From: Micromonospora humi
GTDB taxonomy: Bacteria; Actinomycetota; Actinomycetes; Mycobacteriales; Micromonosporaceae
Direction: 5' to 3'
Length of the DNA stretch: 64,000 bases
NCBI RefSeq assembly: GCF_900090105.1
Contig: NZ_FMDM01000021.1
Location: 1-64,000 of the forward strand
Shown: in pieces, positions 40,475 through 49,759 of the stretch
How the letters are laid out: each line of letters opens with the position of its first letter
How positions within the stretch are numbered: position 1 is the stretch's first letter
Made by a program: the position numbers and the translations under genes
Notes under the pieces: model-generated
What the model saw: the letters and a program-made list of their open reading frames with translations, nothing else
Told to the model about the DNA's origin: nothing
Database searches by the model: none

Positions 40475-41521
40475 TCAGGGGCGGATCAGCCGCATCCCGC
40501 CGGTCGTCGGGCGGTCCATGGTGGCCAGCGCGGCGGGCGCCCCGGCCAGCTCGACGGTGCCGGTGACCAACTCGCCCGGGCGCAGCACCCCGGCGGTGAC
40601 CAGGCGCAACAGCTCGGGGTAGGCGTGCGCCGGCATCCCGTGGCTGCCGCGCAGCTCCAACTCGTACGCGATCACCAGCTCCATCGGCAGGGCCGGCCGG
40701 CCCCGCGCGGCGGGCAGCAGGCCCACCTGCACGTGCCGGCCGCGCCGGCGCAGGCCCTCGATGGAGGCGACGCAGGTGGCGTGGCTGCCCAGCGCGTCGA
40801 GCGAGAGGTGGGCGCCGCCGCCGGTCGCCTCCCGCACGGCGGCGGCCACCTCGGCGGGGCCGCCGAGCGTGCTGCCGTCCAGGCAGATCGCGGCCCCGCT
40901 GCGCCGGGCCAGTTCCAGCGCGGCGGGTGCCACGTCCACCGCCACCACCCGGGCGCCGCTCGCCGCCGCGACCATCACGGCGGACAGGCCCACCCCGCCG
41001 CAGCCGTGCACGGCGACCCACTCCCCGGCGGCCACCCGGCCCTGGGCGACCACCGCCCGGAACGCGGTGGCGAACCGGCAGCCGAGCGCGGCGGCGGTCG
41101 CGTCGTCCACCGCGTCCGGCAGCCGGACCAGGTTGACGTCGGCGTGCCGCACGGCGACGTACTCGGCGAACGAGCCCCAGCCGGTGAAGCCGGGTTGGGT
41201 CTGTCGCTCGCAGACCTGCTGGTCACCGGCGAGGCAGGAGGGGCACCGCCCGCAGGCGCAGACGAACGGCGCGGTGACCCGGTCGCCGGGGCGCCACCCG
41301 CGTACGTCGGCGCCGACCGCCGCGACGACGCCGGCGAACTCGTGCCCGGGCACGTGCGGGAGCCGGATGTCCGGGTCGTGCCCCTGCCAGCCGTGCCAGT
41401 CGCTGCGACACAGCCCGGTCGCGCCGACCCGCAGGACCACCCCGTCCGGCGCCGGCGTCGGGTCGGCCACCTGTCGTACCTCGGGCCACGCACCGAACTC
41501 GTCGAACACCACCGCTCGCAT
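40475..41521 (-). CDS. Zinc-dependent alcohol dehydrogenase (MDR family)
   Basis: A 348-residue medium-chain dehydrogenase. The catalytic zinc ligands are Cys in GLCRSDWHGW and the His-Glu of VPGHEFAG; the structural zinc site is the four-cysteine stretch CACGRCPSCLAGDQQVC. The NAD(P)-binding Rossmann loop is VHGCGGVGLSAVMVA. These enzymes oxidise alcohols or reduce aldehydes; the substrate is not predictable. ATG 41521 follows AGGATGCGGGA, a clear ribosome-binding region. It is divergent from a cytochrome P450 gene with about 160 bases between, so both may share control and act on one substrate, but nothing ties them to the NRPS cluster beyond proximity. Confidence 0.9.
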   Translation of the reverse strand: MRAVVFDEFGAWPEVRQVADPTPAPDGVVLRVGATGLCRSDWHGWQGHDPDIRLPHVPGHEFAGVVAAVGADVRGWRPGDRVTAPFVCACGRCPSCLAGDQQVCERQTQPGFTGWGSFAEYVAVRHADVNLVRLPDAVDDATAAALGCRFATAFRAVVAQGRVAAGEWVAVHGCGGVGLSAVMVAAASGARVVAVDVAPAALELARRSGAAICLDGSTLGGPAEVAAAVREATGGGAHLSLDALGSHATCVASIEGLRRRGRHVQVGLLPAARGRPALPMELVIAYELELRGSHGMPAHAYPELLRLVTAGVLRPGELVTGTVELAGAPAALATMDRPTTGGMRLIRP

Positions 41522-41681
41522 TCCCGCATCCTGACATGCCGTCCGGCGGCGTTGACAAGGGCAAGGAGCAGGGCGCAAGTTGCGGGAAAGCGGCAGAAAT
41601 AGATTGATGCCGGCAAATCTTGACGTGTGTTCGTCCGGTAGCGCACGGTAAGGAAAGTGGTCGGTAGTGCAGGAGGCGGTC

Positions 41682-42938
41682 ATGCGGTTGAATCCGTTCG
41701 CGGGAGCGTATCTCACCGATCCGGCCGGTGTCTGGGCCCGACTGCTGGACGACGGCGGCGGGGTGCACCACGACGAGGAACTCGGGTTGTGGCTGATCAC
41801 CCGGCACGCCGACGTGCGGCGCGCGCTCGCCGACGCGCGGTCGTTCGGCAACGCCCTCACCCTCGCGCCGGTCTACGACGTCTGCCCGGAGGCGCTGGCG
41901 CTGGTCGTCCAGATCGACGCGCCGCCCACCACCGCCGCGGCCGACCCGCCGGTGCACCCGCGGACCCGCCGGGCGTTGCGCGTCACGTTCGCCAACACCC
42001 CGGAACGCGTCGAGCAGCGCTACGGCCGGATCGTCCGCCGCCGGGTGGACGAGCTGGTGTCGCGGCTGGCCGCCCGGGCCGGTGCCGAGGTCGACCTCGT
42101 CACCGAGTTCACCGCCGAGCTGCCGTTGCTGGTCCTGCTGGACATCCTCGGGGTGCCGGCGCGGGACGTGCCGCGGATCCGGGCCTGGGCGGACGGGCAG
42201 ATCGCCCTGATCTGGGGCCGACCGGACCCGGCCGAGCAGGTGCGGCTGGCCGGTGGGCTGCTGGAGTTCTGGCGCTACTGCCAGGATCTCGTGCGGCGCC
42301 GGCTCGACGGGGGCGGCGACGACTACGTCAGCGAACTGCTGGCCTACCGGCACGGCGACGACGAGGTCCTGACCACCGCCGAGGTGTCCAGCATCGTGTT
42401 CAACCTGCTGGTCGCCGGCCACGAGACGACCGCCGGGCTGCTCGCCCACGCGCTCGAGCGGGCGCTGTCCGAACCGGACCGGTGGCGGTCGTTCGCCGAG
42501 CACCCGGAGCGGGTGCCGGCGTTCCTCACCGAGACGCTGCGCTTCGCACCCGCGATCGACGGTTGGCTGCGGGTGACCAACCGGCCGGTCACGCTGGGCG
42601 GGGTCACCATCCCTGCCGGGGCGCGGTGCCTGCTGCTGATCGGCGCCGCCAACCGGGACCCGGCCGCGTTCCGCCACCCGGACCGCTTCGACCCGGACCG
42701 GCCGGACGCGCACGATCATCTCTCCTTCGGCCACGGGCCGCACTTCTGCATCGGCGCGGCACTGGCCCGGCTGGAGGCGGGCACCGCGCTCGCCCGTCTC
42801 GCCGCCGCCCTGCCGGACCTGCGCCCGGCGCGCGGCGACCGCCGCGTCTTCCGGCCCAACCTGGCGTTCCGCGCCCACCGGTCGTTGCCGGTGACCGTCG
42901 CCGCGGCGGTCCCGTCCGGCCAGCGACCGGCGGCGTGA
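41682..42938 (+). CDS. Cytochrome P450
   Basis: A 418-residue bacterial class I P450. The I-helix oxygen-activation motif is AGHETT, the ExxR helix reads ETLRFAP, and the haem Cys is in FGHGPHFCIGAAL. The start ATG at 41682 is preceded by AGGAGG. It would need a ferredoxin and reductase from elsewhere in the genome; none is adjacent. The family (CYP105/107-like size and style) often hydroxylates secondary metabolites, so it may tailor the NRPS product, but it is separated from that operon by the propeller and dehydrogenase genes and transcribed on the other strand. Confidence 0.92.
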   Translation: MRLNPFAGAYLTDPAGVWARLLDDGGGVHHDEELGLWLITRHADVRRALADARSFGNALTLAPVYDVCPEALALVVQIDAPPTTAAADPPVHPRTRRALRVTFANTPERVEQRYGRIVRRRVDELVSRLAARAGAEVDLVTEFTAELPLLVLLDILGVPARDVPRIRAWADGQIALIWGRPDPAEQVRLAGGLLEFWRYCQDLVRRRLDGGGDDYVSELLAYRHGDDEVLTTAEVSSIVFNLLVAGHETTAGLLAHALERALSEPDRWRSFAEHPERVPAFLTETLRFAPAIDGWLRVTNRPVTLGGVTIPAGARCLLLIGAANRDPAAFRHPDRFDPDRPDAHDHLSFGHGPHFCIGAALARLEAGTALARLAAALPDLRPARGDRRVFRPNLAFRAHRSLPVTVAAAVPSGQRPAA

Positions 42939-43104
42939 CCCGGGCCGATGGGGGTGTCGAGCGGTCGACGCGGGCAACCACGCAGCGCGATCACGTCTTC
43001 ACACCCGCGCGCCGGTGGGTTAAGAATGACCCCCTGCGAACGCCCGGTAATCACCCGCCCTCGATCTGCTGCCGATGCCGGTCCGGCGTCGCGAAGGTGA
43101 GCAC

Positions 43105-43563
43105 ATGGATCGCACGCCCGCGTCGAACGCCGCTCCCTCCGCCGCCAGCCAACAGTTCCGTGCCGAGCTGCGCCGCTGGCGGACCGGGCGCGGTCTGACC
43201 CAGCGGGCGCTGGCCGAGCGGGTGCGGTTCAGCCGGGAGACGGTCGCCGCGGTCGAGTCCGGCCGGCGGTTCGGCAGCCAGGAGTTCGCCGTGCGCTGCG
43301 ACGAGGTGCTCGCCACCGGCGGCCGGTTGTGCGAGCTGTGGCCGCAGGTCGCGGCGGAGCAGTTGGCGGCGGACGGCCGGCGGGGGCCCCGGTTCGGCGA
43401 GCCGGCCCGGCCGGACCCGGCCGGCGTGCCGGGCGCGCGGCGCGACCCGCGCGATCCGCAGGCCGTGGTGGCGGCGATCGACGAGCTGCGGGAACTGATC
43501 GGTCAGGTGCTCGCGCAGCCCGAGCCCGACGGACCGACCCCGCCGGTGGTGGACCGGCGCTGA
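43105..43563 (+). CDS. XRE-family helix-turn-helix regulator (short)
   Basis: A 152-residue DNA-binding protein. Residues about 20-75 form an XRE-type helix-turn-helix: FRAELRRWRTGRGLTQRALAER, the recognition helix FSRETVAAVESGRR, then FAVRCDEVL. The rest is Pro/Arg-rich with one late helix (AVVAAIDELRELIGQVL). It lacks the large ligand-binding DUF5753 domain common in actinobacterial XRE proteins, so it may be a minimal form. The start ATG 43105 follows AAGGTGAGC. The histidine-kinase gene lies 178 bases downstream, with a GTAC palindrome between them. Confidence 0.8.
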   Translation: MDRTPASNAAPSAASQQFRAELRRWRTGRGLTQRALAERVRFSRETVAAVESGRRFGSQEFAVRCDEVLATGGRLCELWPQVAAEQLAADGRRGPRFGEPARPDPAGVPGARRDPRDPQAVVAAIDELRELIGQVLAQPEPDGPTPPVVDRR

Positions 43564-43623
43564 CCGGGCTCGGCCCCCGGCGCCGGGACGGTCACCGGCG
43601 TCGCCAACTCTGGGTACAGATGC

Positions 43624-43644
43624 TGGTACGGCCTGTTTGTACCA
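43624..43644. promoter_or_regulatory. TGGTAC-N9-GTACCA palindrome
   Basis: Perfect six-base arms separated by nine bases in the gap between the XRE regulator and the histidine kinase, with a further GGGTAC motif just before it. Position and symmetry fit a dimer-binding operator, possibly for the adjacent XRE protein. The binding protein is inferred. Confidence 0.35.
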
Positions 43645-43741
43645 CGGTCGGGTCTGGCCTCGACGCACGGCTTCCGGCGCAATGAGACGTGCAATCCGCA
43701 AATGCAGATTGAACTTTGCCGATCAAGGCGGGGAGTCAGCA

Positions 43742-46210
43742 GTGGCGTCGAGCACGAGGTCCCACGCGGCCCGACCCTACCCGACCCGCCGTCGCCGGTG
43801 GCGCATCGGCGGCCGGATGCGTCTCATCGTGGCGGCCCCGCTCGTCGCCGTGATGGGCTTCGCCGGGCTGGCGCTGACCGAGAGCGTCCGGCAGACCTCC
43901 CGCGCCAGCGACCTCGGCCAACTCGCCCAGCTCGGCGCCGAGGCGGGCGGCCTGGCACACCGCCTCCAGCACGAACGGATCGTCGCCGCCGACCTGTTGA
44001 CCCGGGGCGCCGCCGCCCAGCAGGACGCCTTCGCCGACGCCACCACCGCGACCGACGCGGCGGTCGCCGGATACCGCCGGCAACGTGCCCGGGTGCCCTC
44101 CGGCGCCGCCGCCGAACGGGCCGTCCTGCCGCGGATCGACGCCGCGCTGGCCGGCCTCGCCCCGCTGCGCGCCCAGGTACGCACCGCCGAGCGCGCCTCC
44201 GTGTCGGCGATGACCTTCAGCTACCGCATCGTCATCGCGGACCTGCTCGGCCTGCGGGAGAGCGTCACCCTCGGCGTGGTCGAGCCGCGGATCGCCGACG
44301 GCATCCGGGCCTCCGCCGCACTGTCCAAGGTGGCCGAGGCGGTCGGCCAGCAACAGGTGGCCGTGCTGCGCGCCGTCACCGCCGGCCAGGTGACACCCGC
44401 GTTGCAGCAGGACATCACCGCCGCCCGGACCGGCTTCACCGAGGCGACGCTGTCCTTCCTGGCGCTCGCCCGACCGGCCTGGCAGGGCTGGTGGGAGCAG
44501 GCCGGCAGCGGGGAGAACGCGCTGCGGCTGCAACGCCTCCTCGACCAGGTCGCCCGCACGGCCGCGGGTGACCGCCTCGAGCTGGACCTGGGCACCTGGC
44601 TCACCGCCACCCAGCAGTGGGCGGTCCGCCTGGCGGAGCTGCGCCTGCGGGTCGACGGCGCGGTGCTCGACGACATCCGCACCGCCCACGCCGAGCAACG
44701 CCGGCGCACCGTCGTGGAGGCGGCGGCCGCCGTGCTGGCCCTGCTGCTGACCGCGCTGGTCACCTGGGCGGTGGCACGCCAGATCACCCGGCGGCTGCGC
44801 CGGCTGCGGGACGCGGCGAACGCGGTCGCCTTCGAACGGCTGCCCCAGGTGGTGGCCCGATTGCAGGAGCCGGACAGCGCGTCGGTGGACCCGGCCGAGC
44901 TGGCCCGCCGGCAGGCCGTCGACACGTTGGAGGTCTCCGGCGACGACGAGATCGGCGAGGTCGGCCAGGCGTTCAGCGCGGTGCACCGCGCCGCCGTGCG
45001 GACCGCGGCGGAGCAGGCGGTGATGCGGGCCAACACCGCGGAGATCTTCATCCACCTCAGCCGGCGGGAGCAGCGCCTGGTCGACGCCGTGCTGGCCCAG
45101 GTCGACAAGGTCGAGCGGGACGAGACCGACCCGGACCGGCTGCACCAGCTCTATGCGCTGGACAATCTCGCCACCCGGATGGGCCGGATCAACGCCAGCC
45201 TGCTGGTGCTGGGCGGGGTCGGCGTGGGGCGGGTCCGCCACCACGACGTGCCGCTGCCGCAGGTGCTCCAGGCCGCGCAGAGCCAGATCGAGCACTACCC
45301 CCGCATCCGGATCGGGCTGGTGGACGGCGACGTCGCGGTGGCCGCCGAGTCGGTCGACGAGGTGGTGCACCTGCTCGCCGAGCTGATGGAGAACGCCACC
45401 GGCTACTCGCCGCCGGCGACCGAGGCCTGGGTGACCGGTCGCAGCCTCGGCGACCGGGTGATCGTCCAGGTCAGCGACGAGGGCGTCGGGTTGCCCCCGC
45501 ACCGGCGGCAGCAGCTCAACGACCTGCTCGCCCAGCCGCCCGCCATCGACGTCGCCACCGTCCGGGCGATGGGTCTGGTCGTGGTGGGCCAGCTCGCCAA
45601 GCGGCTGGGCGCCGCCGTCCAGCTCCGCTCCGGACCGCGTCGCGGCACCATCGCCGAGGTGGCGCTCCCGGCCGCGTTGACCCGGCCGCTGCCACCCGAG
45701 GAGTTCCTGCTCACCCCGGAGCGGCCGTCCCGTCGGGCGGCCCGCACCACCGTCACGTCCCCGACCGGGCGGGCCACCGTCGTGCCCGCCGGGGCCCGGC
45801 CCGCCCCGCAGCCGTGGGCCGGCGGCCCGGTCGCCGACCGGGCGCTCCCGGTCGCCCCGGTCTTCCAGCCGGCGAGCCCCGGCCCGGGCGACGCCCCCAC
45901 CGAGGAGTTGGTCATCTTCCACCAGGTCAACCACTGGTTCCAGGCGGATCGGCCGGACGGTGACGGCTCGTCGTGGGCCGGGCCCGCCGACGACGCCTGG
46001 CGCACGGCGGCACGCTCCGACGAGCACCGGGTCGCCGGCACCACCACGTCCGGGCTGCCCCGCCGGCAGCCGCAGGAGCACCTGGTACCCGGTGGCGTCC
46101 CGGCGCCCCGGCAGGCCACGGAGCACCGCGACCCGGCCCGGGTCGCCACCGCGATGGCCGCCTACGCCCGCGGTGTCGCCGGCCGCCGGGCCAACCTGAT
46201 CACCCACTGA
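43742..46210 (+). CDS. Conservon-type sensor histidine kinase with nitrate-sensing-like domain
   Basis: An 822-residue membrane sensor. One helix (LIVAAPLVAVMGFAGLAL) begins it, then an extracellular helical domain of about 300 residues of the nitrate/nitrite-sensing type, a second helix (AAAVLALLLTALVTWAV), a HAMP segment, a dimerisation region, an ATPase domain with N-box ELMENATGYSPP and G-box DEGVGLPP, and a long disordered tail. In related conservon kinases the dimerisation helix carries LDHLATR; here it reads LDNLATR, so the presumed phospho-acceptor His is replaced by Asn. GTG 43742 follows GGGGAGTCAGCA. The roadblock gene follows after 18 bases. It probably signals through the roadblock protein rather than a response regulator. 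Confidence 0.82.
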   Translation: MASSTRSHAARPYPTRRRRWRIGGRMRLIVAAPLVAVMGFAGLALTESVRQTSRASDLGQLAQLGAEAGGLAHRLQHERIVAADLLTRGAAAQQDAFADATTATDAAVAGYRRQRARVPSGAAAERAVLPRIDAALAGLAPLRAQVRTAERASVSAMTFSYRIVIADLLGLRESVTLGVVEPRIADGIRASAALSKVAEAVGQQQVAVLRAVTAGQVTPALQQDITAARTGFTEATLSFLALARPAWQGWWEQAGSGENALRLQRLLDQVARTAAGDRLELDLGTWLTATQQWAVRLAELRLRVDGAVLDDIRTAHAEQRRRTVVEAAAAVLALLLTALVTWAVARQITRRLRRLRDAANAVAFERLPQVVARLQEPDSASVDPAELARRQAVDTLEVSGDDEIGEVGQAFSAVHRAAVRTAAEQAVMRANTAEIFIHLSRREQRLVDAVLAQVDKVERDETDPDRLHQLYALDNLATRMGRINASLLVLGGVGVGRVRHHDVPLPQVLQAAQSQIEHYPRIRIGLVDGDVAVAAESVDEVVHLLAELMENATGYSPPATEAWVTGRSLGDRVIVQVSDEGVGLPPHRRQQLNDLLAQPPAIDVATVRAMGLVVVGQLAKRLGAAVQLRSGPRRGTIAEVALPAALTRPLPPEEFLLTPERPSRRAARTTVTSPTGRATVVPAGARPAPQPWAGGPVADRALPVAPVFQPASPGPGDAPTEELVIFHQVNHWFQADRPDGDGSSWAGPADDAWRTAARSDEHRVAGTTTSGLPRRQPQEHLVPGGVPAPRQATEHRDPARVATAMAAYARGVAGRRANLITH

Positions 46211-46228
46211 CCCGACAAGGGAGCGCAC

Positions 46229-46633
46229 GTGACCGACCACCAGGATCTCGGCTGGCTGCTGGACGCCTTCGCCGAGCGTGCCAACGAGGTCACCCACGCC
46301 ATCGCCATCTCCAGCGACGGTCTGATGGTGGCCGCCACCCGCGGCCTCCCGCCGGACCGGGCCGACCAGTTGGCGGCGACCGGCAGCGGGCTGGTCAGTC
46401 TGCTGCGCGGCGCGGCGGCCTTCTTCGACGCCGGCGCGGTGATCTCCAACGTCACCCAGCTGGAGGGCGGCTTCATGTTCTCCATGGCCTTCAACGACGG
46501 CGCCTCCCTGCTCGTACTCGCCGATCCGCGGTGTGACGTCGGCAAGGTCTCCTACGAGATGACCGAGCTGGCGAACCGCATCGGCGACGCGCTCACCCCC
46601 GCGGCCCGGGCGGCCCTGAGCCGCAGCCGCTGA
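46229..46633 (+). CDS. Roadblock/LC7-domain protein
   Basis: A 134-residue roadblock/LC7 protein (DLGWLLDAFAERANEVTHAI, then ISSDGLMVAATRGL and the hydrophobic strand GGFMFSMAFNDGASLLVLAD). In conservons this protein links the sensor kinase to a small GTPase and regulates nucleotide state. Its GTG start follows AAGGGAGCGC and is 18 bases after the kinase stop. The usual next partners, a DUF742 protein and a Ras-like GTPase, are missing; an ABC transporter operon comes next instead. Confidence 0.88.
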   Translation: MTDHQDLGWLLDAFAERANEVTHAIAISSDGLMVAATRGLPPDRADQLAATGSGLVSLLRGAAAFFDAGAVISNVTQLEGGFMFSMAFNDGASLLVLADPRCDVGKVSYEMTELANRIGDALTPAARAALSRSR

Positions 46634-46680
46634 CCGCCGGCAGCACGCCGGATCCGCACCCCTGACACAGGAGAAACACC

Positions 46681-47874
46681 ATGACCCTGACCCTGCCCCG
46701 GCGCAGCCGTGCCCGCACCGCGGCGCTGCTCGCCCTCGTCCTGCTCGCGGCGTCCGCCTGCGCCGACGACGGTCCCGCCGCCGGCTCCGGTGGCACCGTC
46801 AAGATCGGTCTGCTCGCGTCGCTCTCCGGCACGTACCAGTCGGTGGGCAAGGACATCCGCGACGGCTTCCAGCTCTATCTGTCCGGCCACGACGGCAAGC
46901 TCGGTGGTCGCACGGTCGAGCTGGTCGTCGCCGACGAGGGCAACGGCGCGGCGACCGCCGTGCCGGCCGCCACCAAGCTGCTCAAGCAGGACCGCGTGGT
47001 GGCGCTCACCGGCGTCGTCGGCGGTGGCTCGGTGGCCGCGGTGTACCCGCTGCTCAACGAGACGAAGGTGCCGTTCGTCGGCTCCAACGGGCGGCCGGAG
47101 CTCAAGGACGTGTCCCGGGTCTGGCACACCTCCTACCTCTCCGACGAGCCCGGCGAGGCGATCGCGGCGCACGTGCGCGACGACGTCAAGGGCAGCGTCT
47201 ACGCCATCGGGCCGGACTACCAGGGCGGCTGGGACGAACTGCGCGGCTTCACCGAGGCGTTCGCCGCCGCCGGCGGCAAGCTGGCCAACCCGGACGGCAA
47301 GACCACGTTCACGCCGTTCCCGGCGACCACCAACTTCACCCCGTACTTCGCCCGGATCAAGGCCTCCGGCGCGGACGCGGTCTACACCTTCTACGCCGGT
47401 GGCGCGGCTGTCGACTTCGTCAAGCAGTACGCCCAGTCCGAGATCAAGGACGTGCCGCTCTACGCCGCCGGCTTCCTGACCGAGGGCGGGGTGCTCGACG
47501 CGCAGGGCGACGCCGCCCGCGACATCTACTCGGTGCTCAACTACTCGCCCGACCTCGACAACGCGGAGAACCGCGAGTTCGTGGCCGCCTGGAAGGCCGA
47601 GCACGACGGCTCGCCGACCACCTACGCGATGGCCTCCTACGACGCCGCGGCGGTGCTGGACCGGGCGATCGCGGCGGCCGGCGACGACGCGACCCCGGAG
47701 AAGATCAACGCGGCGATCGGCCAGCTCGGTCAGATCGCCAGCCCGCGCGGCACCTGGCAGTTCTCGCCGACCACGCACGCGCCGGTGCAGAAGTGGTACC
47801 TGCGTCAGGTCCGCCAGGACGGACGGGCGCTGTCCAACACCGTGGTCGGCGACCTCGCCACCGTGGGGGGCTGA
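46681..47874 (+). CDS. ABC transporter substrate-binding lipoprotein (branched-chain amino-acid/amide type)
   Basis: A 397-residue binding protein of the LivJ/Leu-Ile-Val family. The signal peptide ends in a lipobox (LLAASAC), so it is anchored to the membrane by lipid. The mature fold is typical of type I periplasmic binding proteins (IGLLASLSGTYQSVGKDIRDG near the start, FVGSNGRPEL, YAIGPDYQGGWDE). The ligand is not certain; branched-chain amino acids, amides or aromatic acids are common. ATG 46681 follows ACAGGAGAAAC and lies 47 bases after the roadblock gene; two permeases and two ATPases follow, so a complete transporter is encoded. Confidence 0.9.
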   Translation: MTLTLPRRSRARTAALLALVLLAASACADDGPAAGSGGTVKIGLLASLSGTYQSVGKDIRDGFQLYLSGHDGKLGGRTVELVVADEGNGAATAVPAATKLLKQDRVVALTGVVGGGSVAAVYPLLNETKVPFVGSNGRPELKDVSRVWHTSYLSDEPGEAIAAHVRDDVKGSVYAIGPDYQGGWDELRGFTEAFAAAGGKLANPDGKTTFTPFPATTNFTPYFARIKASGADAVYTFYAGGAAVDFVKQYAQSEIKDVPLYAAGFLTEGGVLDAQGDAARDIYSVLNYSPDLDNAENREFVAAWKAEHDGSPTTYAMASYDAAAVLDRAIAAAGDDATPEKINAAIGQLGQIASPRGTWQFSPTTHAPVQKWYLRQVRQDGRALSNTVVGDLATVGG

Positions 47875-47879
47875 CGGGC

Positions 47880-48752
47880 GTGCCGGTCGACCCCTACGTC
47901 GTGCCGGCCCTGGACGGGGTCGCCTACGGGCTGCTGGTGTTCGTCGCCGCGGCCGGGCTGGTGCTCTGCTTCGGCGTGGCCGGCATCCTCAACCTCGCCC
48001 ACGGCACGCTCTTCGCCGTCGGCGGCTACACCGCGGCGGCGCTGCTGGACGGAAGTTGGCCCAGCCTGGCGCTGGCGTTGGCGGTCGGCGTGGCCGCCGC
48101 CACCGCCGCCGGCGCGCTGGTCGCGGTGCTGCTCACCCGGGTCGCGGCGGCCGGCCACCTCACCCAGGCGCTGCTCACCTTCGGCGTCGCGCTGGCCGGC
48201 GGCAGCCTGCTCGTGGCCGCGTTCGGCCCGGACGACCCACCGGTACGGGTGCCGGCCGCGCTGGACGGCTCGGTGGCGGTCGCCGGGCACCGCTACGCCG
48301 CGTACCGTCTGGTCTTCATCGTGGTGGCCGCGGTGCTCGCCGGCCTGCTGCACCTGGTGGTCCGCCGGACCCGGGCCGGCATGCTGGTGCGGGCGGCGGT
48401 CGACGACGCGGAGATGGTCGCGACGCTCGGGGTGAGCCCGGCCGCGGTCCGGGTCGGCGTGCTGGCCGCGGCCGGCGCGCTGGCCGGCGCGGCGGGCGTG
48501 CTCGGCGCGCCGATCATCGGCCCCGGGCCGGACACCGCCGACGCGGTGCTGCTGCTCTCGCTGGTCGTGGTGGTGCTCGGCGGGCTCGGCTCGACGACCG
48601 GCACACTGCTCGCCGCGCTGGCCGTCGGCCAGATCCAGACGCTCGGCGTCGCGCTCGCCCCGTCGGCGGCCCCCTTCCTGCTCTTCGCGGCCATGGCGGT
48701 GGTGCTCGCGGTCCGGGCGCGCGGCCTGGCCACGACACGGACTGCGACGTGA
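47880..48752 (+). CDS. Branched-chain amino-acid-type ABC permease, LivH-like
   Basis: A 290-residue membrane protein with eight or more hydrophobic helices. GVAGILNLAHGTLFAVGGY is the signature opening of LivH permeases, and TLGVSPAAVRVGVLAAAGALAGAAG is the cytoplasmic coupling region that meets the ATPase. The GTG start at 47880 lies five bases after the binding-protein stop. The 3' end overlaps the next permease start by four bases (GTGA). Confidence 0.85.
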   Translation: MPVDPYVVPALDGVAYGLLVFVAAAGLVLCFGVAGILNLAHGTLFAVGGYTAAALLDGSWPSLALALAVGVAAATAAGALVAVLLTRVAAAGHLTQALLTFGVALAGGSLLVAAFGPDDPPVRVPAALDGSVAVAGHRYAAYRLVFIVVAAVLAGLLHLVVRRTRAGMLVRAAVDDAEMVATLGVSPAAVRVGVLAAAGALAGAAGVLGAPIIGPGPDTADAVLLLSLVVVVLGGLGSTTGTLLAALAVGQIQTLGVALAPSAAPFLLFAAMAVVLAVRARGLATTRTAT

Positions 48753-49759
48753 GGGGCCGGGCCGTGCGGGCGCTGCGGATGGCGGTCGGCGCGGGGGTGC
48801 TGGTGGGGCTGGTCGCTGCGCCCTGGGCGGTGGACGACTACACCGTGTCGCTGCTGGCCCGCACGCTGGCGCTGGGCCTGGTCGCCGTCGGCGTCGCGCT
48901 GCTGACCGGCGTCGCCGGGCTGCCCACGCTCGGCCAGACCGCGCCCTACGCGGCCGGCGCGTACGCCGGCGCGCTGGCCGGTGGCCAGCTCTCCGACGTC
49001 GGGCCGGTGCAACTGCTCGTCGCGGCGGCGGCCGGGGCGGCGCTGGCGGCGGTGACGCTGCCGCTGGTGCTGCCCGCCCGCGGCGTGGTGCTCCTGATGA
49101 TCACGCTGGCGATCGGCGAGCTGGCGGTGGTCCTCGCCGGCCGGTGGACCGCGGTGACCGGCGGCACCGACGGGCTCGCCGGCATCGCGGCGACCCGACC
49201 GCTGTGGGGGCTGCCGGTGCTGGCCACCGACCGGTCCCGCTACCTCTACACGCTCGTGGTCGTCGCGGTGCTCACCGGCCTGGTGCTGCTGGTGCTGCGG
49301 ACCCGCGCCGGGCTGCTGCTGCGCGCCGGCCGCGACGACGAGGCGCGGCTGCGGGCCAGCGGGCACCGCGTGCCGGCGCAGGTGGCGGGCGTCCACGTCG
49401 GAGCGGGCGCGATCGCCGGCGCGGCCGGCTCGCTGCTGGTCACCGCCCAGCAGTACGTCTCGCCCGCCGACTTCGGATTCGACACCTCCGCGCTGCTGCT
49501 GCTCGGCGTGGTCGTCGGGGGCACCGCCTCGGTCGGCGGCGCGCTGATCGGGGCCGTGCTCGTCGTCGCCGCCCGGGACTGGCTCTTCGGCGCGCTGCCC
49601 GGGCAGGCGCCGCTGGTGCTCGGGTTGGCGTTCGTCGTGGCCGCGCACCTGCTGCCCACCGCCCGGTCCGCCCGGCCGGCGACCCGGCGCGGTCGGGCGT
49701 CCGCCCCGGCCGCGCACCCCGCGCGCCGGCCCGCCGCCATGACCGGGGTACGCCCATGA
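48749..49759 (+). CDS. Branched-chain amino-acid-type ABC permease, LivM-like
   Basis: A 336-residue permease with about nine hydrophobic helices. GVAGLPTLGQTAPYAAGAYAG and VTGGTDGLAGI match the LivM pattern, and RASGHRVPAQVAGVHVGAGAIAGAAG is the coupling loop. I chose the GTG at 48749, which overlaps the previous stop (GTGA); further GTG or ATG codons at 48764 and 48779 are alternatives. It pairs with the LivH-like permease to make the translocation channel. Confidence 0.85.
   Translation: MRGRAVRALRMAVGAGVLVGLVAAPWAVDDYTVSLLARTLALGLVAVGVALLTGVAGLPTLGQTAPYAAGAYAGALAGGQLSDVGPVQLLVAAAAGAALAAVTLPLVLPARGVVLLMITLAIGELAVVLAGRWTAVTGGTDGLAGIAATRPLWGLPVLATDRSRYLYTLVVVAVLTGLVLLVLRTRAGLLLRAGRDDEARLRASGHRVPAQVAGVHVGAGAIAGAAGSLLVTAQQYVSPADFGFDTSALLLLGVVVGGTASVGGALIGAVLVVAARDWLFGALPGQAPLVLGLAFVVAAHLLPTARSARPATRRGRASAPAAHPARRPAAMTGVRP

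Noticed and set aside
43010..43035. GGTTAAGAATGACCCCC resembling part of the 57-bp repeat
   Set aside because: The GGGGCCCC core is missing and only a TTAA box with a C run matches.
43378..43400. RRGPRF in the XRE regulator, similar to the repeat-encoded VRRGPRL
   Set aside because: The DNA shares only a GGGGGCCCC core with the repeat; no TTAAC box or second half is present, so chance is likely.
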